From: Dokdonella sp.
GTDB lineage: Bacteria; Pseudomonadota; Gammaproteobacteria; Xanthomonadales; Rhodanobacteraceae
Length of the DNA: 64,000 bases
Reading direction: 5' to 3'
Assembly (NCBI GenBank): GCA_024707225.1
Contig: JANQAE010000001.1
Coordinates: 1,178,001-1,242,000, forward strand
Part shown: piece after piece, positions 1 through 9,699 of the stretch
Numbering within the stretch: the first letter of the stretch is position 1
Layout: the number at the start of each line of letters is the position of its first letter
Translations under genes and position numbers: made by a program
Notes under the pieces: generated by a model
What the model was told of the DNA's origin: nothing
Database searches by the model: none
The model's input: only the letters and a program-made list of their open reading frames with translations

Positions 1-2165
1 GGACAGGGACGCGGACTCGTCGTCGCGACCGGCCGCGCGACCGAGATGGGCCGGATCGGCGATCTGCTGCGCTCGGTCGGCTCGCTGAGCACGCCGCTGC
101 TCGCGCAGATCGACCGCTTCGGCCGCCGTTTCGCGTCGTTCTCGGCGCTGGCCGCGCTCGGGCTGTTCGCGTTCGCGGTGATCGCGCGCGGCTACGCCGC
201 GGTCGATGCGCTGATGCTGGTCGTCGCGCTCGCGGTCGGCGTGATCCCCGAGAGTCTGCCGGCCGTCATCACGATCACGCTGGCGATCGGCGTGCGCCGG
301 ATGGCGGCGCGCCATGCGATCGTGCGGCGCCTGCCGGCGGTCGAGACGCTCGGCGCGACCTCGGTGATCTGCACCGACAAGACCGGCACGCTGACGCTCA
401 ACGAGATGACGACGCGGCGGCTCGCGATCGCCGGCGGCGAGCTGTTCCTCGACGGAGCCGGCTACGCACCGGCCGGTTCGCTGCACCGCGCCGACGCGCC
501 GCAGACGCCGGTCGCCGTGCCGCCGCCGGCACGGCGCCTGCTCGAGATCGCGCTGCTCTGCAACGATGCGCGGCTCGGCGTCCGCGATGCGCAGTGGCAG
601 GTCGACGGCGATCCGATGGAAGGCGCGCTGATCGCCGCGGCGATGAAGGCCGGCCTGGAGCCGGCGGCCGAGCATGCACGCCAGCCGCGGCTCGACGCGA
701 TTCCGTTCGATGCGCGGCACCGCTTCATGGCCACGCTGCACGCCGCCGCCGACGGCACGCGGTGGATCGCGGTGAAGGGCGCTCCGGAAGCGCTGCTGGC
801 GATCAGCGGCCGCCAGCTCGACGCCGATGGTGGCGTCGGTCCGCTCGACCGTGCCTACTGGGACACCTGCATCGCGCGCGCCGCGGCGGCCGGCGAGCGC
901 GTGCTCGGTTTCGCGTGGCGCATCGCACCGGACCTTACGTCGCTGCGGCCCGCTGCGATCGGCGAGCTGGTCTTCGCCGGTATCGCCGGCCTGGTCGATC
1001 CGCCGCGTCCGGAAGCCGCGGCGCGGTCGCCGAATGCGCCTCGGCCGGCATCGCGGTCAAGATGATCACCGGCGACCATGCGGTCACCGCGGCGGCGATC
1101 GCGCGTCAGCTCGGCCTGGCCGGCGCCGGCGAGGTGCTGACCGGCGCCGATCTGGACCGTCTCGACGATGCCGCGCTGCGCGTGCAAGCGCTGCGCGCCG
1201 GCGTATTCGCACGCACCAGTCCCGAGCACAAGCTGCGCGTGGTACGGGCGCTGCAGGCCGACGGCGCGGTCGTCGCGATGACCGGCGACGGCGTCAACGA
1301 CGCACCGTCGCTGAAGCAGGCCGACGTCGGCATCGCGATGGGCCGCAAGGGCACCGAGGCGGCACGCCAGGCCGCGCAAATCGTGCTGACCGACGACAAC
1401 TTCGCGTCGATCGTCGCCGCCGTCCACGAAGGCCGCACCGTCTACGACAACATCCGCAAGGTCATCGCCTGGACGCTGCCGACCAACGGCGGCGAGGCGC
1501 TGGCGATCGTCGCGGCGATCGCGTTCGGTCTGGCGCTGCCGATGACGGCCGTGCAGATCCTGTGGATCAACCTGATCCTGACGATCACGCTGGGCCTGGT
1601 GCTCGCGTTCGAGCCGGCCGAGCCCGGCACGATGACGCGGCCGCCACGTTCGGCACGCGCGCCGCTGCTGTCACCGTTCATGCTCTGGCGCGTGGGCTTC
1701 GTCTCCGTGCTGTTCACGGCCGGCGTGCTCGGCGTGCACGCCTGGTCGATCGGGCACGGCCTGGACGCCGCCGCCGCGCGCACCGTCGTCGTCAACGCGG
1801 TCTGCGTGATGGAGATCGGCTACCTGTTCAATGTGCGCTATCTTCACGGCAGCTCGCTGACGCTGCGCGGCGCGCGCGGCACGCCGGCGGTGCTGCTGGC
1901 GGTGGCCGCGGTCGTGCTGGCGCAGCTCGCATTCACGTATGCGCCCTGGCTGCAGGCGCTGTTCGACACCCGGCCGATCGGCCTGCGCGACGGCTTCATC
2001 GCGATCGGTCCCGGCATCGCACTGATGGCGATCCTCGAGATCGAAAAACAGCTGCTGCGTCGCCTCGGCCTGTTCGGGAACGCGCCGCGCCCCGGCGGTC
2101 GCCTGCGACCGATCGAGCCACGCGACTTCGAACCCCGCGCCACATCGAATCCGTACGACGATTGA
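1..2165 (+). CDS. P-type cation-transporting ATPase, 5' end outside window, one frameshift
   Basis: An ATP-driven cation pump of the inner membrane, of the P2 (Ca/Mg/Na-like) type. The open frame runs in from base 1, so the start lies upstream. The phosphorylation motif DKTGTLT begins at base 376, a PESLP membrane motif precedes it near base 250, the hinge motif TGDGVNDAP begins at 1281, and a C-terminal membrane region follows. The reading frame breaks near 1010-1040 in a GC tract: the first part ends in a false stop at 1065, and the sequence continues one frame over with AECASAG and MITGDHA. One missing base explains this. The transported ion cannot be read from the sequence. The stop is 23 nt before the UspA gene, so the two are probably co-transcribed. 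Confidence 0.9.
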   Translation, partial: TGTRTRRRDRPRDRDGPDRRSAALGRLAEHAAARADRPLRPPFRVVLGAGRARAVRVRGDRARLRRGRCADAGRRARGRRDPRESAGRHHDHAGDRRAPDGGAPCDRAAPAGGRDARRDLGDLHRQDRHADAQRDDDAAARDRRRRAVPRRSRLRTGRFAAPRRRAADAGRRAAAGTAPARDRAALQRCAARRPRCAVAGRRRSDGRRADRRGDEGRPGAGGRACTPAAARRDSVRCAAPLHGHAARRRRRHAVDRGEGRSGSAAGDQRPPARRRWWRRSARPCLLGHLHRARRGGRRARARFRVAHRTGPYVAAARCDRRAGLRRYRRPGRSAASGSRGAVAECASAGIAVKMITGDHAVTAAAIARQLGLAGAGEVLTGADLDRLDDAALRVQALRAGVFARTSPEHKLRVVRALQADGAVVAMTGDGVNDAPSLKQADVGIAMGRKGTEAARQAAQIVLTDDNFASIVAAVHEGRTVYDNIRKVIAWTLPTNGGEALAIVAAIAFGLALPMTAVQILWINLILTITLGLVLAFEPAEPGTMTRPPRSARAPLLSPFMLWRVGFVSVLFTAGVLGVHAWSIGHGLDAAAARTVVVNAVCVMEIGYLFNVRYLHGSSLTLRGARGTPAVLLAVAAVVLAQLAFTYAPWLQALFDTRPIGLRDGFIAIGPGIALMAILEIEKQLLRRLGLFGNAPRPGGRLRPIEPRDFEPRATSNPYDD

Positions 2166-2188
2166 ATCCACACCACCTGGAGAGACCG

Positions 2189-3085
2189 ATGGACGACCTC
2201 TTTCTCGATCCGCCGCGCACGATCGTGCTGGCGACCGATCTGTCGGCGCGCTGCGACCGCGCCTTCGACCGCGCGGTCTCGCTGGCGCGGCGCTGGGACG
2301 CCGAGCTGATCGCGCTGACCGTCGTCGAAACCGACCCGGCCGCGCAGCGCCGCGAGGCGCTGCCGTCGTGGCGCCGCAAGGCGACGCCGGCCGAGCTCGC
2401 GCAGCGCCAGTTGCGCGCCGACCTGGCCGGCGCCGGCATCCGTGCCGGCACGCGCGTCGCGCACGGCGAGCCGGTGACGGCGATTCTCGACGCGGTGGCC
2501 GACAGCGGCGCCGGACTGATCGTGACCGGCCTTGCGCGCGACGAGACGCTGGGCCGCTTCTCGCTCGGCAATACGGTCGACCGGCTGGCGCGGCGTGCGG
2601 CCGTGCCGCTGCTGGTCGTGCGCAAGCGCGTGCACGGCGACTATCAGCGCATCGTCGCGGCCAGCGACTTCTCCGACGCCTCGCGCCGCGCACTCGAAAC
2701 GGCCGCGTCCTGGTTCGACGCGGCCGTGCTGACGCTGCTGCACACCTACGATCCGCCGTACGCGAACCTGATGGAGCGCAGCACGATGCGCGAGGACTTC
2801 CGCGCGGTCGCGGTCGAGGACTGCGAGCGTTTCACCGCGACGCTGGCGCCCCCGCTGCGCGCGCGGCTCGCCACGCGCGTCGAATTCGGCGCGCCGGAGG
2901 ACCTGCTCAACGACTACGCGATCGAGAGCGACAGCGATCTGGCCGTGCTCGGCTCGCATGGACGCAGCGCGCTGTACGACATCATGATCGGCAGCGTCGC
3001 GCGGCGCGTGCTCGAGCAGTCGGCGATCGACGTGCTGCTGGTGCCCGAGCCGAAGGCCGCGCGCTCGCGCGCCGCGGCCGCCTGA
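2189..3085 (+). CDS. tandem universal stress protein (UspA family)
   Basis: A 298-residue cytoplasmic protein with two UspA alpha/beta domains, at roughly residues 10-145 and 150-298. Each domain starts with a hydrophobic strand followed by a conserved aspartate ([16 protein letters not shown]), and the second ends with the [17 protein letters not shown] nucleotide-binding type signature. The chosen ATG at 2189 has a purine-rich ribosome site (CTGGAGAG) just upstream, although the frame is open much further. It lies 23 nt after the P-type ATPase. Such pairs are common in low-oxygen or stationary-phase regulons of Proteobacteria; that role here is inference. Confidence 0.9.
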   Translation: MDDLFLDPPRTIVLATDLSARCDRAFDRAVSLARRWDAELIALTVVETDPAAQRREALPSWRRKATPAELAQRQLRADLAGAGIRAGTRVAHGEPVTAILDAVADSGAGLIVTGLARDETLGRFSLGNTVDRLARRAAVPLLVVRKRVHGDYQRIVAASDFSDASRRALETAASWFDAAVLTLLHTYDPPYANLMERSTMREDFRAVAVEDCERFTATLAPPLRARLATRVEFGAPEDLLNDYAIESDSDLAVLGSHGRSALYDIMIGSVARRVLEQSAIDVLLVPEPKAARSRAAAA

Positions 3086-3205
3086 CCCGTCGCGGCGGCG
3101 CCCGCAGCGTCCGCGCGGCGACACGTCCCGTGCACCGCGCCGGCGCGACGCCGGGCGCCGCGCTGGCGCACAATCGGCGCTCCCCGCCTCTCAGGTGCCC
3201 CGACC

Positions 3206-4117
3206 ATGCGCATGCTCGTCCCCGTCCTGCTCGCCGCCTTCGCCGTCCCCGCCGCAGCCGCCGAACCGAGCCGGCCGGCCCGTACGACGCAGCAGGTGCT
3301 GGCCGAGGCCAAGCCCGGCGACTGGCGCGCGCTCGATCCGGAGAACACCCTCTATCTCGATCTGGCCGCCGGACGCGTCGTGATCGAGCTGGCGCCGGCG
3401 TTCGCGCCGCTGCACGCGGCCAACATCAGGACCCTGGTCCGGCAGCGCTACTTCGACGGCCTGGCGATCCTGCGCGTGCAGGACAATTTCGTGACGCAAT
3501 GGGGCGATCCGGACAGCGAGAACGCCGACAAGGCGCGCAGCCTCGGCAAGGCCGGCCGGCGCATCGCCGCGGAATTCACGCGCGCAGCGCAGGGTCTTGC
3601 ATTCACGGCGCTGCCGGACGGCGACGTCTACGCGCCCGAGGTCGGCTTCTCGGACGGTTTCGCGGCCGCGCGCGACCCGGCGTCCGGGCGGGCCTGGCTC
3701 GCGCACTGCTACGGCGCGGTCGGCGCCGGCCGCGACAACGATCCCGAATCGGGCAGCGGTGCCGAACTCTACGTCGTGATCGGCCAGGCGCCGCGCCAGC
3801 TCGACCGCAACATCGCGCTGGTCGGCCGCGTCGTCGAGGGCATCGAGCTGCTCTCGGCGCTGCCGCGCGGCAGCGGCCCACTCGGTTTCTACGAGAAGCC
3901 CGAGCAGCGCCTGCCGATCCGCAGCGTGCGCCTGGCCGCCGACGTCCCGGAGGCCCAGCGCCTGCCGCTCGAAGCGCTGCGCACCGATACCGCGACGTTC
4001 CAGGCCCTGATCGAATCGCGCCGCAACCGGCGCGACGACTGGTATCAGGTACCGGCCGGCAAAATCGATCTGTGCAACATCCCGCTGCCGGTGCGCCGGC
4101 GCCCCGATCCGGCCTGA
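3206..4117 (+). CDS. secreted cyclophilin-type peptidyl-prolyl cis-trans isomerase
   Basis: A 303-residue protein with a clear Sec signal peptide (residues 1-20, cleavage after AAA) and a cyclophilin domain at roughly residues 45-240. The motif NFVTQWGDP matches the active-site strand usually seen as GFMIQGGDP. It is expected to speed proline isomerisation during folding of exported proteins in the periplasm. About 60 residues follow the domain without a recognised motif. The gene is convergent with the glutathione peroxidase gene, with only 13 nt between the stops. Confidence 0.88.
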   Translation: MRMLVPVLLAAFAVPAAAAEPSRPARTTQQVLAEAKPGDWRALDPENTLYLDLAAGRVVIELAPAFAPLHAANIRTLVRQRYFDGLAILRVQDNFVTQWGDPDSENADKARSLGKAGRRIAAEFTRAAQGLAFTALPDGDVYAPEVGFSDGFAAARDPASGRAWLAHCYGAVGAGRDNDPESGSGAELYVVIGQAPRQLDRNIALVGRVVEGIELLSALPRGSGPLGFYEKPEQRLPIRSVRLAADVPEAQRLPLEALRTDTATFQALIESRRNRRDDWYQVPAGKIDLCNIPLPVRRRPDPA

Positions 4118-4130
4118 TCGGCGGCGCCGC

Positions 4131-4613
4131 TCAGGCCAGCTGCGCGGCGATGTCCTCGCCGATCGAGGCCGGCGCGTCGGTCGGCGCGTAGCGCTCGAGC
4201 ACGCGGCCGTCGCGGCCGACCAGGAACTTCGTGAAGTTCCACTTGATCGCCTGGGTGCCGAGCACGCCGGGCTGCTCGGCCTTGAGCCAGTGGTACAGCG
4301 GATGGGTGTCGGCGCCGTTGACGTCGATCTTCGCGAACATCGGAAACGTCACGTCGTAGGTCGTCGAGCAGAACTGCCGGATCTGCGCCTCGTCGCCGGG
4401 TTCCTGATGGCCGAACTGGTCGCACGGAAAGCCGAGCACGACCAGGCCGCGGTCGCGGTAGTCGCGCCACAGCTGCTCCAGGCCGGCGTACTGCGGCGTG
4501 AATCCGCAGCGCGAAGCCACATTGACGATCAGGGCCAGCTTGCCGGCGTACTCGGCCAGCGAGCGCGGCTGGCCGTCGATGTCGACGGCGCTGAAATCGG
4601 CCAGGGTGCTCAT
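4131..4613 (-). CDS. glutathione peroxidase family thiol peroxidase
   Basis: A 160-residue peroxidase that reduces hydrogen or lipid peroxides with thiols. The peroxidatic cysteine is Cys36 in [10 protein letters not shown]. The second family motif reads FPCDQFG (usually FPCNQFG), and WNFTKFLV is present near residue 130. Length and motifs match bacterial BtuE/Gpx enzymes, which are cysteine rather than selenocysteine proteins and often use thioredoxin. No signal peptide, so cytoplasmic. The M48 protease gene lies about 60 nt downstream of... the start side (upstream on this strand), possibly in the same transcript. Confidence 0.93.
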   Translation of the reverse strand: MSTLADFSAVDIDGQPRSLAEYAGKLALIVNVASRCGFTPQYAGLEQLWRDYRDRGLVVLGFPCDQFGHQEPGDEAQIRQFCSTTYDVTFPMFAKIDVNGADTHPLYHWLKAEQPGVLGTQAIKWNFTKFLVGRDGRVLERYAPTDAPASIGEDIAAQLA

Positions 4614-4671
4614 CGGACGTGGGCTCCTCCGTGTGGATTGCGCCGGCCGGCCGTGCCGGAGCCGGCCGGGG

Positions 4672-5565
4672 TCAGCGCGCGGGAGCGCTGCAGAAATGCT
4701 GGCGGACCTGCTCGGCCTCGGGCATCCAGGCGTTGAGCTGCTGGATGCGCGTCGCCTCGGCCGGATGCGTCGACATGAACTCCGGCGGCTTCTGGCTGCC
4801 GAGCTGGGCCATGCGCTCCCACAGCCGCGGCGCTTCCTGCGGGTTGAAGCAGGCCGCCGCGGCGAGCAGAAGGCCGACCTTGTCGGCTTCGGACTCGTGA
4901 TCGCGCGAGAACGGCAGCAATACGCCGTATTGCGCGCCGGCGCCGATCGCGGCCATCACCATGCGCTGCTGCTGCGGATCCATCTCGCCGACCGACATGC
5001 TCGCGGCCATCGTGCCGATCTGCACCAGCTTCTGCTGGGCCATGCGCTCGCCGCCGTGGCGCAGCAGCGCGTGGGCGATCTCGTGGCCCATCACCGCGGC
5101 CAGGCCGTCGCTGTTCTTGGCGACCGGGATGATGCCGGTATAGACGGCGATCTTGCCGCCGGGCAGGCAGAACGCGTTGACCTGGTCGGACTCGATCACG
5201 CTGACGTCCCAGTCGAACGCGCCCCAGTCGGTGGATGCCGGCACGTTGGCGGTCTGCGCCAGGTACTGCTCGACCTTCGGCGCCGCCTCGATCAGCCGCT
5301 GCGCGATCGCACGGACCTGCTGCGGCAGGTCGCCGCTGGTGACGACGCGCGACTCCTGCAGGATCTGCCGGTAGGACTGCAGGCCGAGCGCGGCCTCCTG
5401 CTCGGCCGTGGTGTCGATCAGCTGCTTGCGGCCGGTATACGAGGCCTCCTGCTGATGGCTGAGGTAGTAATAGCCCAGATACCCCAGGAACAGCAGGATC
5501 GGCCAGAACTTGAGGCCGCGCCGCCGCTGCGGGCCGCCTGCGGAACGATCACCGAATGGACCCAT
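4672..5565 (-). CDS. membrane-anchored M48 family zinc metalloprotease
   Basis: A 297-residue peptidase with an N-terminal membrane segment (about residues 19-35) and the zinc site HEIAH at residues 161-165; the third ligand is expected in the later RDHESEADKVG stretch. This is the Oma1/LoiP/BepA-like group, which acts in envelope quality control at the membrane. The ATG at 5565 was chosen because GGGGA lies about 10 nt upstream; an alternative ATG at 5601 adds 12 residues. The next gene upstream is the TPR/FGE protein, on the same strand 150 nt away. Confidence 0.9.
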   Translation of the reverse strand: MGPFGDRSAGGPQRRRGLKFWPILLFLGYLGYYYLSHQQEASYTGRKQLIDTTAEQEAALGLQSYRQILQESRVVTSGDLPQQVRAIAQRLIEAAPKVEQYLAQTANVPASTDWGAFDWDVSVIESDQVNAFCLPGGKIAVYTGIIPVAKNSDGLAAVMGHEIAHALLRHGGERMAQQKLVQIGTMAASMSVGEMDPQQQRMVMAAIGAGAQYGVLLPFSRDHESEADKVGLLLAAAACFNPQEAPRLWERMAQLGSQKPPEFMSTHPAEATRIQQLNAWMPEAEQVRQHFCSAPAR

Positions 5566-5717
5566 CGCCTTGAGTTCCCCGATCGACGAGGCGCCGAGCA
5601 TACCGCCACGACGCGCGATGCGCAGCGTGCAGCGCACCGCGGTGACGGTTGTTTTCAGGACGCGGGCGACGCGGCGGCCGGCATCGACGGCCGCTCCTGA
5701 CCGCGAGGACCGCCGTG

Positions 5718-7640
5718 TCAGAGCTCGCGCACGACGCGAAAGCCGACCTGCGCGCTGCGCGCACCGGCAGCCAGGCCGGCGCGCCAGGCCGAACGCACCT
5801 GCTCCGGCGCGCTGCCCCAGGAGCCGCCGCGGATCACGCGCGTCGCGCAGCCGGGATTGACCCAGGCCTGAGGGTCGCGCGGCGCGCGCGTGTAGTTGTC
5901 GTGCCAGCAGTCCTCGACCCACTCGGACACGTTGCCGACCATGTCGTAGAGGCCGAATGCATTGGCCGGATAGCGCCGCACCGGTGCCGGTCCCCAGTAG
6001 CCGTCGCTGTAGTCGAGGAACGCACGCGCCCAGCTGCGCTTCTTCGGCGAGCGGTCGCCGTCTCCGGTGAAGTTGCCGACCACATCGCGCGGGTCGCCCT
6101 CGCCCCACGGATAGCGCGTGGACGAGCCGGCGCGCAGTGCGTACTCGAACTCCGCCTCGCTCGGCAGGCGATAGGTCTTGCCGGTCTGCTGCGAGAGCCA
6201 TTGCAGGTACGCGGTCGCGTCGTTCCACGACACGTTGACGACCGGCAGGTCGTCGCCGGCACGGCCGCCGCTGTAGTCGTTCTTCCAGCTCATGCCGCGG
6301 CGTTCGGTCAGGCGGCCGGTGTTCTCGTCGTAATAGCTGCCGCTGCCGGCGCGCTCGGCCTCGGTCACGTAGCCGGTCGCGTTGACGAAATCGCGGAACT
6401 GGCCGACCGTCACCTCGCTTTGCCCGAACGCGATGCCGGCCGTGATCTGGACGCGGCGCTGCGGCTCCTCGTTGTCGCGATGCCCCTCCTCGTCGGCCGG
6501 CGAGCCCATGACGAAGCTGCCGGTCGGAATCACGACCAGCGGCGGCGCCTGGCCGGCGGTCGCGAGGAACGCGTCGCGAACGACCTCGCCGGGCCGGAAG
6601 CTCGCATAGAGCCGCGCATTGCTGAGGCGCTGATTGAAGTCGTCGACGCCCGGCAGGTCCGGGCTGACCGCCAGCGCGCGCTGCAGCAGCGATTCGGCGA
6701 GGTCGGCATTGCCGGCGTCGAGCGCCGAGCGCGCCTGCGCCAGCACGCTCTCGGCGCGCTGGTGGCGCAGACCTTCGATGCGCGTGCGCGTGTCCTGCTG
6801 TTCCTGCGAGCCGGGCCGCACCGCGGCGGCTTCGGCGAGGATGCGGTCGGCGCCGTCGAAATCGTCCTGCGCGGCCGCGGCCAGCGCGCGGTCGAGGAAG
6901 CTGCGCTCGATCTGCGCAAGGCCCTGGTCGACGAGGCTGTTGCCGGGATCGAGCGCCCAGGCGCGGCGGTAGACCGCCAGCGCGTTGTCGTCGCCGTCGC
7001 CGAGCGCCTTGCCGGCCCTCAGCAAGTCGGCGGCCTCGGCCAGCAGCGGCATGACCTGGTTCAGCACGCGCAGGCGTGCCTCGAGCTGGGCCAGTTCCGC
7101 ATCGGCATGCGGCAGCTCTGCGAACGCGGCGACGAAACGCCGCGCCTCGGCGTTCTCGCCGCGCTCCATCGCGGCGATCGCCCAGTCGCGCATCGCGCCG
7201 CCGATCCGCTTCAGGCCCTGCTCGGCCTCGGCATTGTTCGCGTCCTGCGCGAGCACCTCGCGGTACAGCGCCACCGCGCTGCCTTCGGCCGGGTCGACCA
7301 GACGGCCCTGCGCCTCGGCCGCACGCGCGCGCTTGAGCAAGCTGGCCACCGCCTCGGTGACCGGCGCCGGCGGCCCCATCGCGACCGCTTCGGCCAGGGA
7401 GGTCGGCTCGGGCGCGGCATCGCCGTCGGGTGCCGGCAGCGGTTCGGTCGGCGGCTGCTGCTCGGCGATCCACGGCGCGGCCGGCCGCACCGACGGCGCC
7501 GACGCGGCCGACTGCTCGACGCGCGGCGCCGACTGGAACGCACCCGGAAAAAAGCGATACGCGAGCGCGAACGCGAGCACGAGCATGCCGGCGATGCTTC
7601 CGAGGACCGCTTGTTTGCTGACGCTTTCGGTGCCGGGCAT
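5718..7640 (-). CDS. membrane protein with TPR-like repeats and a formylglycine-generating-enzyme (SUMF1) domain
   Basis: A 640-residue protein in three parts. An N-terminal membrane segment (about residues 11-28) is followed by a proline/alanine-rich linker. A helical region with TPR-like repeats (about 95-330) contains units such as ALYREVLAQDANNAEAEQ and ALAVYRRAWALDPGN. The C-terminal domain (about 360-640) is of the sulfatase-modifying-factor type, with VIPTGSFVMGS, a LPSEAEFEYALRAG signature, NVSEWVEDC and a GGSWGS/GFRVVREL ending. Members of this family include true formylglycine-generating enzymes but also many non-catalytic versions in signalling and envelope proteins. No sulfatase gene is nearby, so a structural or regulatory role is as likely. 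The start at 7640 gives the membrane anchor directly. Confidence 0.85.
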   Translation of the reverse strand: MPGTESVSKQAVLGSIAGMLVLAFALAYRFFPGAFQSAPRVEQSAASAPSVRPAAPWIAEQQPPTEPLPAPDGDAAPEPTSLAEAVAMGPPAPVTEAVASLLKRARAAEAQGRLVDPAEGSAVALYREVLAQDANNAEAEQGLKRIGGAMRDWAIAAMERGENAEARRFVAAFAELPHADAELAQLEARLRVLNQVMPLLAEAADLLRAGKALGDGDDNALAVYRRAWALDPGNSLVDQGLAQIERSFLDRALAAAAQDDFDGADRILAEAAAVRPGSQEQQDTRTRIEGLRHQRAESVLAQARSALDAGNADLAESLLQRALAVSPDLPGVDDFNQRLSNARLYASFRPGEVVRDAFLATAGQAPPLVVIPTGSFVMGSPADEEGHRDNEEPQRRVQITAGIAFGQSEVTVGQFRDFVNATGYVTEAERAGSGSYYDENTGRLTERRGMSWKNDYSGGRAGDDLPVVNVSWNDATAYLQWLSQQTGKTYRLPSEAEFEYALRAGSSTRYPWGEGDPRDVVGNFTGDGDRSPKKRSWARAFLDYSDGYWGPAPVRRYPANAFGLYDMVGNVSEWVEDCWHDNYTRAPRDPQAWVNPGCATRVIRGGSWGSAPEQVRSAWRAGLAAGARSAQVGFRVVREL

Positions 7641-7854
7641 GGGATCGAATCGGAATCGCCGGTGCCGTCGGATGCGACGGCCGGTCGGCCGGGCCGGCGG
7701 CCCGCAGGGGCCGCGCACTGCCGGCCATCATACCTCGCGCGCCACACGATGCCCGCACGGCGCGTCGACCGTGCCCGCCGCGCGCAGGCGGTTGTGGCCG
7801 ATTCAGCGTGCGGCTGATACGAGAGCATCCTCCCACCCGACGCCGAGGCGCCAC

Positions 7855-8769
7855 ATGGCACGACCGATCTGGACCGGAACCCTGTCATTCGGCCTGTTGA
7901 ACGTCCCGGTCTCGCTGATGACCGGCGAGCGCCGCGTCGATCTGCATTTCCGCATGCTCGACGCGCGCGACAACAAGCCGATCCGCTACGAGCGCGTCAA
8001 CGCCGACACCGGCGCCGAGGTGCCGTGGAAGGACATCGTCAAGGCGTTCGAGTACGACAAGGGCAGCTACGTCGTGCTCGAACCCGAGGACATCAAGTCG
8101 GCCGCGCCGGAGAGTCACGAGTCGATCGACATCGAGTCCTTCGTCGAGCGCGATGCGCTCTCGCCGCAGTATTTCGAGAAGCCCTACTACTTGGTGCCCG
8201 GCAAGAAGGCCGAGAAGGGCTACGTGCTGCTGCGCGAGACGCTCAAGAAGACCGGCCGGGTCGGCATCGGCCGCGTCGTGATCCGCACCCGCGAATACCT
8301 CTGTGCGGTGCTGCCGCAGGACGACGCGCTGCTGCTGAATCTGCTGCGCTACCCGCAGGAGCTGGTATCGGCCGACGAGTACGCGTTCCCGAGCGGCGGC
8401 CTGGCCTCGTTCCGCATCAGCAAGGCCGAGATGGACATGGCCGCGCAGCTGATCGAGTCGATGAGCGCGCAGTGGAAGCCCGATCAGTTCAAGGACGAGT
8501 TCCGCGCGCGCCTGACCAAGGTGATCGAGAAGCGCATGAAGAGCAAGGGCGTCGTCAAGCCGGTCGAAGAGCCGGAGACGCCGGAGGACGCGACGACCAA
8601 TGTCGTGGACTTCATGGCGCTGCTCAAGAAGAGCATCCAGACCGAGAAGCGCACGCCGGCCAGGAAGAGCGCGCCGGCGGCACCACGCAAGACGGCCGCC
8701 AAGCGCGTGGCGAAGAAGCCGGCTGCCAAGACATCCTCCGCGCGCAAGACCGCGCGACGCGCCGGTTGA
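7855..8769 (+). CDS. ku: Ku protein, DNA end-binding for non-homologous end joining
   Basis: A 304-residue bacterial Ku. The first 250 residues form the Ku core, opening with the family hallmark ARPIWTGTLSFGLLNVPV. The last 40 residues are a Lys/Arg/Ala-rich tail with repeated KK and RK units, as in many Ku proteins that bind DNA internally. Ku holds broken DNA ends and recruits LigD. No ligD gene is in this window, so the partner must be elsewhere or absent. The ATG at 7855 is the only start that gives the conserved N terminus. A GC-rich inverted repeat overlaps the stop codon. Confidence 0.95.
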   Translation: MARPIWTGTLSFGLLNVPVSLMTGERRVDLHFRMLDARDNKPIRYERVNADTGAEVPWKDIVKAFEYDKGSYVVLEPEDIKSAAPESHESIDIESFVERDALSPQYFEKPYYLVPGKKAEKGYVLLRETLKKTGRVGIGRVVIRTREYLCAVLPQDDALLLNLLRYPQELVSADEYAFPSGGLASFRISKAEMDMAAQLIESMSAQWKPDQFKDEFRARLTKVIEKRMKSKGVVKPVEEPETPEDATTNVVDFMALLKKSIQTEKRTPARKSAPAAPRKTAAKRVAKKPAAKTSSARKTARRAG

Positions 8770-8780
8770 CGCGTCGCGCG
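8751..8780. terminator. GC-rich inverted repeat at the end of ku
   Basis: Arms of 11 bp (8751-8761 and 8770-8780) pair perfectly around the ku stop codon. The repeat lies between convergent genes and could end transcription from either side, but there is no T-run. Confidence 0.4.
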
Positions 8781-8796
8781 GGCCGGGCCGCCGCGC

Positions 8797-8988
8797 TCAG
8801 TTCTCGGTCGAGGCGCGCAACGCCGCGGCGAGGCCGGCGTCGCCGCTGACGATCGCCTTCCACGTCAGCGCGGTGCCGTTGCGCTTGCCTTTCTCGGTCA
8901 GCTTGAGCCCGTCGGCATCGACGAGGAGCGTGTAGGCGGTGCCGTCGATCTCCAGTTCACGTCGCAGGGGTTTGTCGAGCTTGGTCAT
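8797..8988 (-). CDS. small conserved-looking protein of unknown function (63 aa)
   Basis: A 63-residue acidic/basic soluble protein. The start at 8988 is supported by a strong ribosome site (AAGGAGAGA) 5-7 nt upstream; the open frame continues further up but without such a site. The composition is regular, with no signal peptide or membrane segment, and the alternation of charged and hydrophobic residues in the first half suggests a small beta-rich fold. No family was recognised. It is convergent with ku and may be in one transcript with the 141-residue gene upstream. Confidence 0.65.
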   Translation of the reverse strand: MTKLDKPLRRELEIDGTAYTLLVDADGLKLTEKGKRNGTALTWKAIVSGDAGLAAALRASTEN

Positions 8989-9107
8989 GCTGTCTCTCCT
9001 TCGGTTGAGTCGATTCCGGGCCGGACGAGGCGTGCGCCATCGGAGTGATGCCACGCCGCAGCTGCGCATAGCACGACCTCATCGGATCGTGACGAGGGCG
9101 ATCACCC

Positions 9108-9533
9108 TCATGCCGGCTGTGCCTGTCCGACGGCGAGATCGCCCTCGGCAGACGAGCGCGCGAATCCCGGCAGCGCACGAGCGTACCGCGCATCGTTCGC
9201 CACCGGCCGCAGCGCAGCGGCCGCATGGGCTTCGGCGACCACGATGCATTCCTGAGCGACGAGCTGCGCGGCGGCACGGTCGCCGTTCTGCAGTGCCAGG
9301 TCCATCGCCTCGATCAGGCAGGTCCAGACGGCCGGTTCGGCAGACTCACCTGCCGGGCGGTCGCGGCCGAGCCGCTCGACGTGACGCCGGGCCTGTCGTT
9401 CGGCGTCGCGCCAGACCGCCGCGAGCGTGTCGTCGACCGCGCAGCGAGCAGCCGATGCATAGAGCCGGCAGCGCGCGCGGGCGATCGCCAGTGCGGTATC
9501 CGGAGCCGCGTCTTCATTGTCGTGCTGGTACAT
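9108..9533 (-). CDS. hypothetical protein (141 aa), alanine-rich, helical
   Basis: A 141-residue alanine-rich protein that looks all-helical, with no signal peptide or membrane segment. GAGGAG lies about 8 nt upstream of the ATG at 9533, which supports translation. It shares no motif that I recognise. It lies 119 nt upstream of the 63-residue small gene on the same strand and is divergent from the YoaK-type gene. Confidence 0.6.
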   Translation of the reverse strand: MYQHDNEDAAPDTALAIARARCRLYASAARCAVDDTLAAVWRDAERQARRHVERLGRDRPAGESAEPAVWTCLIEAMDLALQNGDRAAAQLVAQECIVVAEAHAAAALRPVANDARYARALPGFARSSAEGDLAVGQAQPA

Positions 9534-9699
9534 CGAATGACTCCTCGCCGAATCCGGCGCCTACTGTGCCCGCTGCCGCGCAACACGCGCTGACTCGCAT
9601 GTACGGGCCGCGGATCGCGCATCGCTCGCCTCCGCGCTCCGGGCGCGCGAGAATGCCGCTGCGGACGACGCTGCGCCGCACCGTTTCCGGGGACTGCTC

